From a virus: a stretch of 44,502 bases of DNA. The notes under the pieces are model-generated. The model did no database searches and was not told the DNA's origin. It saw nothing but the letters and a program-made list of their open reading frames with translations. Location of the stretch: the IMG/VR virus record IMGVR_UViG_3300034101_003322, positions 1 to 44,502 of that record, one strand, 5' to 3'. The position numbers were made by a program, and so were the translations under genes. Positions within the stretch are counted from its first letter, which is position 1; each line of letters opens with the position of its first letter. Positions 39,214 through 44,502 of the stretch are shown here, one piece after another.

Positions 39214-39238
39214 GGCGATGACCCTCGCTTCATCGCCA

Positions 39239-39739
39239 ATGAAGTCCATCCTTTCACTTGACCTTGGCACCACAACCGGATGGGCATTGCGAAACCGCGA
39301 TGGCTCGATTGTTTCAGGCAGTCAATCGTTTAAGCCGCAACGCTTTGAGGGTGGCGGAATGCGCAACCTTCGCTTTAATCGTTGGCTGTCAGAGATTGCA
39401 GTCGAAACCGTAGAAGAACCTCGCCCTCCTCTCGGTACTGAATTTATCGAAAAAACTTTAATTGACGTGATCGTGTTTGAGGAAGTTCGCAGTCACGCTG
39501 GCACCGACGCGGCTCAGATATATGGTGGCCTGATGGGTCAAGTTGAGGTACTGGGTGAAACAAAAAAGATTCCTTACGAAGGCGTGCCTGTTGGCACAAT
39601 CAAGAAACATGCTACCGGCAAAGGCAACGCTAACAAGCTGATGATGATTACTGCCATGCAAGCGCTTGGCCATAATCCGGTTGATGATAACGAAGCAGAT
39701 GCCTTGGCGCTTCTTCGTTGGGCAATCGAGAGGTATTGA
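39239..39739 (+). CDS. RuvC-like Holliday junction resolvase
   Basis: A 166-residue protein with the RNase H-like fold of RuvC resolvases. The first catalytic Asp is in SILSLDLGTTTGW (residues 3-15), the Glu in DVIVFEEVRSH, and the late acidic pair in DNEADALALLRWA, with the substrate loop GTIKKHATGKGNANK between. It probably resolves branched DNA before packaging. The ATG at 39212 overlaps the -10 element, so 39239, which begins directly at strand one, is preferred. Confidence 0.8.
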   Translation: MKSILSLDLGTTTGWALRNRDGSIVSGSQSFKPQRFEGGGMRNLRFNRWLSEIAVETVEEPRPPLGTEFIEKTLIDVIVFEEVRSHAGTDAAQIYGGLMGQVEVLGETKKIPYEGVPVGTIKKHATGKGNANKLMMITAMQALGHNPVDDNEADALALLRWAIERY

Positions 39740-39742
39740 GCA

Positions 39743-40141
39743 ATGGGACTCAATGTTTCTCACGGCGCATTCTCCGGTAGTTACGTTGCATTTAACCATT
39801 TTCGTTCATTTATTTGCGAGTCTGCCGGCGGCAGTTGGCAGGATCACTCCGATAAATCTCTTGACCCAGACCTGTGGTATGTTGATAGTGCTTTTAGTAA
39901 AGCTACCCATCCTGGGCTCTGGGAATTATTGCTACATGAAGACGATACGGGCAAAATTAGCCCGTCAGCGTGCGCCTTGGTGGCAAGAGACTTGGAAGAA
40001 CTCTTGCCTGTTATGTTAGGCATGGATTCACTTGGTTTTGGCTGCATTGCGCGTAATGGCGGCTATGTCGCAACAGTTAAAAAATTCATTGCTGGCTGCT
40101 GGTCCGCTGCTGCAGTGGGCGAGTCGCTGATCTTCTCCTGA
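39743..40141 (+). CDS. conserved phage hypothetical protein (132 aa)
   Basis: A 132-residue protein. It follows a pattern I recognise from many phages without known function: GAFSGSYVAFNHFRSF at the start, then LWELLLHEDDTGKISPSACALVARDLEELLP, then ATVKKFIAGCWSAAAVGES. It lies three nt after the resolvase gene. No activity is assigned. Confidence 0.65.
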   Translation: MGLNVSHGAFSGSYVAFNHFRSFICESAGGSWQDHSDKSLDPDLWYVDSAFSKATHPGLWELLLHEDDTGKISPSACALVARDLEELLPVMLGMDSLGFGCIARNGGYVATVKKFIAGCWSAAAVGESLIFS

Positions 40142-40150
40142 CCCATTCTT

Positions 40151-40156
40151 TATACT
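40151..40156 (+). promoter_or_regulatory. -10-like element (TATACT)
   Basis: TATACT 37 nt before ATG 40188; leader is pyrimidine-rich. Confidence 0.45.
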
Positions 40157-40187
40157 TTCTCTTTTCCGCTCAATTCTGGCCGCAGCC

Positions 40188-40532
40188 ATGACCAATTCAC
40201 GTTTGACGTTTGGTGAAATGACGACCCTGGGCGAGTTGGCGATTTGGCCGCCGGGCTGTGACCCTGCTGACCATCTGACCCTGAAGATGGCGCTCGCGCT
40301 TGGCCAGCCACCGCATGGGACCGACCAGCTACCGCCACCATTCGCCACCCTGCCGGTGTTGTTCGACGGGCAGGAAATCGGCCAAATGTTAAGAATCCAA
40401 TACGTTCCTGCCTACGGCCTGCAAGAACTGACATACGAGTTTCGCTCGACAAGCGGTAGAACGCGAATTGTTTGCAATGATCGAGACGGAGTGTTGGAAC
40501 GGCTTGAACAGGTGCTACAATTAACGAGTTGA
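40188..40532 (+). CDS. hypothetical protein (114 aa)
   Basis: A 114-residue protein with an N-terminal polar/Pro-rich part (GELAIWPPGCDPADH), a strand-rich middle (LPVLFDGQEIGQMLRIQYV) and a C-terminal helix (DGVLERLEQVLQL). No family recognised. The promoter of the next gene overlaps its last codons. Confidence 0.55.
   Translation: MTNSRLTFGEMTTLGELAIWPPGCDPADHLTLKMALALGQPPHGTDQLPPPFATLPVLFDGQEIGQMLRIQYVPAYGLQELTYEFRSTSGRTRIVCNDRDGVLERLEQVLQLTS
40516..40521 (+). promoter_or_regulatory. extended -10 element (TGCTACAAT)
   Basis: TACAAT with upstream TG, 35 nt before ATG 40551. TTGGAA about 17 nt further upstream is the best -35-like hexamer I see in the window. Confidence 0.6.
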
Positions 40533-40550
40533 CCTTCAACCCAACACGCC

Positions 40551-40943
40551 ATGCAAGCTCCAGCACCCAACGCAGCGCCAGCCAAGCTCACTCCAGAACA
40601 GGTCCAGCAAGAAATCAGCAGGCTCGCCGCTAGGCTGATGTGCTTGCAGAACACAGGAAAGCAGATCGAAGAAGATGTCAAAAAAATCAAGGCAAAATGC
40701 GAAAGGCTGTACTCCGAGAATGCTATCCCTGCGAAAAACGACTTAGAGCTACTGTTTGACGATCAAAGCGTGCAAAAAGTACGCCTTAGCCGTCAAGAAA
40801 CTGGCACTTATTTTAAGCCAAATGAAGAATGCAAAGACGAATTTAACAACTTAAAGCGTCAGATAGAGGGACTGTTCCTTGATGCCGGCAAGGCAGAAAT
40901 GGCCGAGAAGGCATGTACCTGGAAAGCGCAGGTAGTAAAGTAG
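40551..40943 (+). CDS. coiled-coil protein (130 aa)
   Basis: A 130-residue helical protein (begins MQAPAPNAAPAKLTPEQVQQ). Two coiled-coil regions (EISRLAARLMCLQNTGKQIE, and ECKDEFNNLKRQIEGLF) flank a short strand segment (QSVQKVRLSRQETGTYF). It lies three nt before the helicase and may be a partner of it. Family unknown. Confidence 0.6.
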   Translation: MQAPAPNAAPAKLTPEQVQQEISRLAARLMCLQNTGKQIEEDVKKIKAKCERLYSENAIPAKNDLELLFDDQSVQKVRLSRQETGTYFKPNEECKDEFNNLKRQIEGLFLDAGKAEMAEKACTWKAQVVK

Positions 40944-40946
40944 TCA

Positions 40947-42353
40947 ATGTTTGACCTTAGGGGATACCAGAATCCGTTAGTGCGCGAAACTATCACGCAC
41001 ATGAACGAAGGCGGGGCGCCTTGTTTGGTATCCCCCACCGGTAGCGGCAAAACAGTAATGATGGCCGAAATTGCACGGCTTTACCGTGAATGGGGCTATC
41101 AGGTTGTGCTGGCTGCGCATCGCAATGAGATAATTAAACAGCTTGCTAAGTCATGCCGCAGTCACTGTAACGAGTCGGTCGGCTTCTACACTGCTAAGCG
41201 TGCAACAGAAGACAAAGGCATCATGGTAACGATGATGCCAACACTTGCCAGAAGACGTGATGCAATCTCTACCTTTCGTGGTAGGGTGCTCTTATTGGAC
41301 GAAGCGCATCATATTCAAGCAAAGACATATCAAGAGATCATTCGTGAAATGCAACCAGTATTCTTTGCCGGTGCAAGTGCTACGCCGATTACTCCCACTG
41401 GTGCTGGTCTTGGCAAGTTTGGCATCACCAAGCTAATCCTTGGCCCACAACCCAAGCAGCTAATGGACGAAAATTCATTGTGCAGATACAAGATGTTTGG
41501 TGGTGATACTGCTGTAGTCGATACAGAGGGTGTCACCATAAGAGGCGGAGATTTTAAGAAAGAAGAGATTGAAGAGCGCATCGTTAATGTGCAAGGCGAT
41601 TTCCTGCGCGATCTGTTGCACTTCAATCCAGACTTACAGCCCACAATCACAGTTACTATCAGCGTCGAGCACGCGCACATGATAGCAGCCGAGTACATGG
41701 CGCAAGGCATTAGCGCTGAGGTCATTATCGGCACTACTTCAGAGCGCGACAGAGACTATGCTTTTGAGCGCTTTACTGCCGGCAAGTTACAGGTAATTGT
41801 ATCAGTTGCGTTAATTGATGAAGGCTTGGACTTGCCGGCAGCAACGTGCCTGCAACTAATCAGGCCAACACGCTCCCTGCGCTTATGGAAACAGTTGATC
41901 GGCAGGGTATTGCGCACTGATCCATCCAATCCAGATAAGATAGCGCTGATTATTGACCATGGCAACTGCTGGGAGCGTCTACCATTGCCTCACGAACCTA
42001 TCGACTGGACACTAGAAGGCAAAGTCAAGTTTAAGAAGGCCAAGTTTCACCTTAACGAAAACAAGGAAGTGGTTGAAAAACCAGAAAAACAAGAGCGAGT
42101 TACACTGGCTAAAGGTGACAGAAGAGAGCTAAAAGAGTTGTCCATTGAAGAGATATACGCAGAAAGAATCAAAAAGCGTGTTAAAGGTGCCAATCGTAAT
42201 TTGCACCTTGTCGAGCGCAAAGGTTGGAGTCCAGTCATCCTTAACGCATTCGCCAGCTCCCCAGAGGGGCTTAGCAACGATCAGCGCCGCCGCATCGAGC
42301 GTGCCATGGGCTTGCCTTATGGCCACTGCGGCGAAGCGGAGCTATGTTACTAA
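40947..42353 (+). CDS. superfamily 2 DNA helicase (DEAD/DEAH box)
   Basis: A 468-residue helicase. Motif I SPTGSGKT (29-36), motif II DEAH (near 119-122), motif III SATPIT (near 145), motif V-like VALIDEGLDLPAAT and motif VI QLIGRVLR (near 315) are all visible. It resembles phage UvsW-like/RecG-type SF2 enzymes that unwind recombination or stalled-fork structures. The C-terminal 100 residues are Lys/Glu-rich. With Erf, the nuclease and the resolvase it makes a full recombination set. Confidence 0.85.
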   Translation: MFDLRGYQNPLVRETITHMNEGGAPCLVSPTGSGKTVMMAEIARLYREWGYQVVLAAHRNEIIKQLAKSCRSHCNESVGFYTAKRATEDKGIMVTMMPTLARRRDAISTFRGRVLLLDEAHHIQAKTYQEIIREMQPVFFAGASATPITPTGAGLGKFGITKLILGPQPKQLMDENSLCRYKMFGGDTAVVDTEGVTIRGGDFKKEEIEERIVNVQGDFLRDLLHFNPDLQPTITVTISVEHAHMIAAEYMAQGISAEVIIGTTSERDRDYAFERFTAGKLQVIVSVALIDEGLDLPAATCLQLIRPTRSLRLWKQLIGRVLRTDPSNPDKIALIIDHGNCWERLPLPHEPIDWTLEGKVKFKKAKFHLNENKEVVEKPEKQERVTLAKGDRRELKELSIEEIYAERIKKRVKGANRNLHLVERKGWSPVILNAFASSPEGLSNDQRRRIERAMGLPYGHCGEAELCY

Positions 42354-42399
42354 ATGTTAAGAGATCAACACGCCACCTAGCAGGGGGCAGCTAACACGC

Positions 42400-42405
42400 T
42401 ATGCT
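42400..42405 (+). promoter_or_regulatory. -10-like element (GCTATGCT)
   Basis: TATGCT 36 nt before ATG 42436. Confidence 0.45.
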
Positions 42406-42435
42406 TACATTGTTCAACCAACAACGAACCGCCCC

Positions 42436-42588
42436 ATGACGCTTGAGACTCTTCAGAGCCTGGCCAACGTGGTTATTGGTCTTCAGCTTCTTTTGATTGT
42501 AATTGTTTCGCTAGGCTTGGCTACAGGTGTGGCTAAGTTCAAATTCGATTTCAACTTTGACCATAAAATCTACTCCGACAAAGACTAA
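42436..42588 (+). CDS. small membrane protein 1 (50 aa)
   Basis: A 50-residue protein with one long hydrophobic segment (LANVVIGLQLLLIVIVSLGL, about residues 9-28) and a charged aromatic tail (KFKFDFNFDHKIY). Leader ends accgccccATG, no Shine-Dalgarno. Family unknown. With the next two genes it forms a run of tiny membrane proteins. Confidence 0.5.
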   Translation: MTLETLQSLANVVIGLQLLLIVIVSLGLATGVAKFKFDFNFDHKIYSDKD

Positions 42589-42627
42589 ATCATTTTTCGC
42601 ACCAACCACCCTTTCGCCAATCGCCCC

Positions 42628-42726
42628 ATGACCGAAGTTCTTGTGGATTTAACCTTTCTGATAGGGTTTCTTTGCCTGTCAGCTTGTGTTATCGTTTTTG
42701 TCGAGAGTACACTTAACCGACAATGA
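42628..42726 (+). CDS. very small membrane protein 2 (32 aa)
   Basis: A 32-residue protein (begins MTEVLVDLTFLIG) that is almost entirely one membrane span with two Cys (FLCLSACVIVF), ending ESTLNRQ. Start context gccccATGac. The stop overlaps the next ATG (ATGA). So short that coding status rests on the ATGA chain and the leader. Confidence 0.4.
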   Translation: MTEVLVDLTFLIGFLCLSACVIVFVESTLNRQ

Positions 42727-42842
42727 CACGCTTTCTCGTCGTTATTTTTACTATCTTGATGGCGGCGAGCTTGCTTGGCAGGAGCAACCTGCCGCAACGC
42801 TTCACTGAACACTTATCCAATTCTTGTTTTTGCCAAAAATGA
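42723..42842 (+). CDS. very small membrane or exported protein 3 (39 aa)
   Basis: A 39-residue protein in an ATGA overlap with both neighbours. The N-terminal MTRFLVVIFTILMAASLLG looks like a signal peptide or anchor. The polar tail has two Cys (NSCFCQK). No lipobox of standard form. Confidence 0.4.
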   Translation: MTRFLVVIFTILMAASLLGRSNLPQRFTEHLSNSCFCQK

Positions 42843-43336
42843 CAACCTTCGATCCTGACAGCATTACGCCATCTGATGACTTCATGCGGGGGCTAATTAG
42901 CGAAACAAATTACAGAGACGCTTGTATATTAAGCGCTCGCTGGGGCGCCGAGCAAGCCGTCTATGCGCTTAAGCACCAATGGCCAGAGCCTTTAATGAGG
43001 CCCGTAACCAAGGAAGATGGAGACAAAAACGGATTCGTTCAAGTCTGGTTCCAGGAAAATGGCAGTTGCTATTACAACTTGTGCCACTGGCAAGATGTTA
43101 GGGGTCGCCTCTGGCTCCACACTGCTAGCTGGGAACCCAAGCCCGAACCAACGCCCAAAGTGAAAGCGCTAAATATCTTGCAAAACAGGCTAAATGCAAC
43201 TCGCCCAGAAGGTTGTGCATATTTTGGTGTCAATGACGCCGAGGAACTACTTAGCGCATTACTTGCTCTTCCTGACGAAGTGTCACGAGTGCCACACATC
43301 CACGATGGAAACATCGAATATACCTGGAAAGAATAA
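42839..43336 (+). CDS. hypothetical protein (165 aa)
   Basis: A 165-residue protein, ATG 42839 in ATGA overlap. Contains YRDACILSARWGAEQAVYAL, an aromatic strand region (QVWFQENGSCYYNLCHWQD), and a helical C-terminal part (DAEELLSALLALPDEV). No family recognised. It ends in a TAATG overlap with the next gene, so the chain of coupled genes continues. Confidence 0.6.
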   Translation: MTTFDPDSITPSDDFMRGLISETNYRDACILSARWGAEQAVYALKHQWPEPLMRPVTKEDGDKNGFVQVWFQENGSCYYNLCHWQDVRGRLWLHTASWEPKPEPTPKVKALNILQNRLNATRPEGCAYFGVNDAEELLSALLALPDEVSRVPHIHDGNIEYTWKE

Positions 43337-43503
43337 TGCAGCGCTTCAATCTCTGGCTAACTGATCCAACAGAATCAAAGATCCTTTGTTACGGGGATCA
43401 ATCCGATATGGATGAGCTTGCTGCGTTTAGCGCCGCAATCGGCCTTAATGTCGAAGTTCGGCCTGACAGACGCTTGACTGACTCACCGCAGGAAGACCCA
43501 TGA
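43336..43503 (+). CDS. small hypothetical protein (55 aa)
   Basis: A 55-residue protein (begins MQRFNLWLTD), with TAATG overlap upstream and ATGA overlap downstream. Predicted helix-strand (DMDELAAFSAAIG, then LNVEVRPDRR). Family unknown. Supported mainly by the tight coupling on both sides. Confidence 0.5.
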   Translation: MQRFNLWLTDPTESKILCYGDQSDMDELAAFSAAIGLNVEVRPDRRLTDSPQEDP

Positions 43504-43781
43504 ACAGGCTAAGTTTTGACAATTTTCTGAAATCGTTTTCCAGGCTACGAGATAAGAATCGAGCAGCCCGAAAACAGCGATGGTTTTTCTATGCAGCCAC
43601 ACTCTGGGAAGAAAGCCAAGGTCAAACGTACATGAACGGAACAATCTCTTTTGACTTTGACAGCTTTGACCCGCTAACCTGCATAGATTTACTCACGGGA
43701 TACATCGCCAAGCGGTCTGGCTGCCGAGTCAACCATATTCATGTCACCGCACTTACGCCACTGGAGATCCCGCCCCCATGA
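43500..43781 (+). CDS. hypothetical protein (93 aa)
   Basis: A 93-residue protein, basic at the start (SFSRLRDKNRAARKQRWF), then a strand region (GTISFDFDSFDPL) and a C-terminal GCRVNHIHVTALT. No family recognised. ATGA overlaps at both ends. Confidence 0.55.
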   Translation: MNRLSFDNFLKSFSRLRDKNRAARKQRWFFYAATLWEESQGQTYMNGTISFDFDSFDPLTCIDLLTGYIAKRSGCRVNHIHVTALTPLEIPPP

Positions 43782-43936
43782 ACAAGCGCAGCATGGTAGC
43801 AGCCGTGTTACTATTGCTTAGCGGTTCTACCGCCGTCCTGCATGTTTCCGTTCTTCTTTTTTTCACCGCAATTCTCTTTCTCTTACCATGGAAAAAACTT
43901 TTGACTTTGACAGCATTCCAGACGAGGCAACGCTAG
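43778..43936 (+). CDS. small two-span membrane protein (52 aa)
   Basis: A 52-residue protein in an ATGA overlap. Two adjacent hydrophobic stretches (VAAVLLLLSGSTAVL, and VSVLLFFTAILFLLP) suggest a helical hairpin in the membrane, followed by a basic tail. A holin of small type is conceivable. It overlaps the next gene by 49 nt in another frame. Confidence 0.45.
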   Translation: MNKRSMVAAVLLLLSGSTAVLHVSVLLFFTAILFLLPWKKLLTLTAFQTRQR

Positions 43937-44217
43937 AGGTAGAACTTAAAGATGTGCAGTTTCCTGTTAGCGCTGAGATCCGGCAAGGGGAAAGACGGCC
44001 GGTTCGCACTGCTAACGGAACCTACTGGCCTGTCCATGCAATACTGGACGCCAATAGCCTCTACGAACTTAACGCCTTGCTCGAAAATGGCAAGGCAGAT
44101 GGTTGGCTGAAAGATCAAGCAATGGTAATGATCTGCGAAGAATGGGCAGAGGAGGATTTAGGTCCAGAGCCTAGCCTGAGCGCAGCAGAGCGTAATCCAT
44201 CCATGGTAGGCAAGTAA
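43888..44217 (+). CDS. hypothetical acidic protein (109 aa)
   Basis: A 109-residue protein, ATG 43888 (tcttaccATGg). An acidic beta-rich start (FDFDSIPDEATLEVELKDVQF) is followed by a helix (LYELNALLENG) and an acidic C-terminal half (MICEEWAEEDLGP). The N-terminal 'TFDFDS' motif also appears in the 43500-43781 protein ('SFDFDSF'). No family recognised. Confidence 0.55.
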   Translation: MEKTFDFDSIPDEATLEVELKDVQFPVSAEIRQGERRPVRTANGTYWPVHAILDANSLYELNALLENGKADGWLKDQAMVMICEEWAEEDLGPEPSLSAAERNPSMVGK

Positions 44218-44502
44218 ATGGAAGTTTCTACTGAGCGCTCTATCGAGAGTTTCGATTTCACGGTTACGTTTGCAATCGGCGAATATAGATGGAAAGAGTT
44301 TCTTTATGACAGATATGGTTCCGCTACCTACAGTCACCCTTCTGTTGACCATAACCTGCGCAGCGATGATCTAGTCGGGTTGATGCTACTGCTTCTACGA
44401 GAGTTCTACCTTTGGGAGTCAACCGTGCATTCGAGGGTGCAAAAAGTCAACGTCGAAACAGTAGAACCTACCACGCCAATCCTTCCCCCTACCATCAAAA
44501 AC
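44218..44502 (+). CDS. hypothetical protein, open at right edge
   Basis: Starts directly after the previous stop and is open for 95 codons to the right edge. Begins MEVSTERSIESFDFTVTF, with a helix (LVGLMLLLLREFYLW) and a Pro/Thr-rich end (VEPTTPILPPT). If the molecule is circular at this length, the frame continues 14 codons past position 1 and stops at TAG 43-45, giving 109 residues. Confidence 0.5.
   Translation, partial: MEVSTERSIESFDFTVTFAIGEYRWKEFLYDRYGSATYSHPSVDHNLRSDDLVGLMLLLLREFYLWESTVHSRVQKVNVETVEPTTPILPPTIKN

Noticed and set aside
1-44502. tRNA genes, integrase, lysogeny repressor, photosynthesis genes, DNA polymerase
   Set aside because: I looked for these and found no convincing sequence on either strand. 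A divergent polymerase or a small repressor among the unknown genes cannot be excluded by eye.
1-44502. HIP1 octamer (GCGATCGC) as evidence for the host
   Set aside because: I noticed no copy in the window. For an 8-mer fewer than one is expected by chance, so this neither supports nor excludes a cyanobacterial host.

Overview
The window is most of, and possibly all of, the genome of a tailed double-stranded DNA phage with siphovirus architecture (long tape measure, tail tube, tail terminator, lambda-like tip genes, no sheath). A cyanobacterial host is the best inference. The phage encodes a protein resembling the cyanobacteria-specific AbrB-like regulators (31034-31708, minus), and most first genes of transcription units lack a Shine-Dalgarno sequence, which is common in cyanobacteria. 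I see no integrase, excisionase, CI-like repressor, tRNA, CRISPR or photosynthesis gene, so nothing here argues for lysogeny or for typical marine cyanophage auxiliary genes.

Layout. (1) 1-1765, plus: A+T-richer small genes of unknown function, including an 11-copy ATTC microsatellite just before a start codon. (2) 2013-3165, minus: a C39-like papain-fold peptidase (candidate endolysin) behind two small genes, ending in a terminator. (3) 3237-4829, plus: dCTP deaminase-like protein, a DUF6378-like protein and a zinc-ribbon protein. (4) 4834-6207, minus: terminase large subunit, divergent from (5) the virion module, 6288-30619, plus: portal, scaffold, major capsid protein, head-tail adaptor, stopper, neck protein, tail terminator, tail tube, tail assembly chaperone with an apparent +1/-2 frameshift extension, a 1826-residue tape measure with an M23 peptidase domain, tip proteins, fibre and lectin-like proteins, and an XhlA-like holin candidate. 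One minus-strand cassette (8143-8478) interrupts it. (6) 31034-37615, minus: cyAbrB-like regulator, PD-(D/E)XK nuclease, SSB-like protein, Erf-family annealing protein, two unknowns and a primase-helicase. (7) 37774-44502, plus: nucleoside 2-deoxyribosyltransferase-like protein, RuvC-like resolvase, superfamily 2 helicase, then a chain of very small membrane proteins and hypotheticals running off the right edge.

Two expression styles coexist. Genes inside operons are coupled by ATGA, GTGA, TAATG or TGATG overlaps. The first gene of nearly every unit instead has its own -10-like element (consensus GCTANNNT) 27-39 nt before the start codon and a short C/A-rich leader without Shine-Dalgarno. Several of these promoters sit directly behind, or inside the arm of, an intrinsic terminator or hairpin, so the genome looks like a string of terminator-promoter-leader modules. 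I used this spacing to choose several start codons (815, 1290, 3237, 26862, 39239).

The two window edges fit together. The last gene is open at the right edge, and if the molecule is circular it would stop 14 codons into the left edge, just where a -10-like element for the next gene begins. All functional assignments come from reading motifs by eye; no database or structure search was possible.
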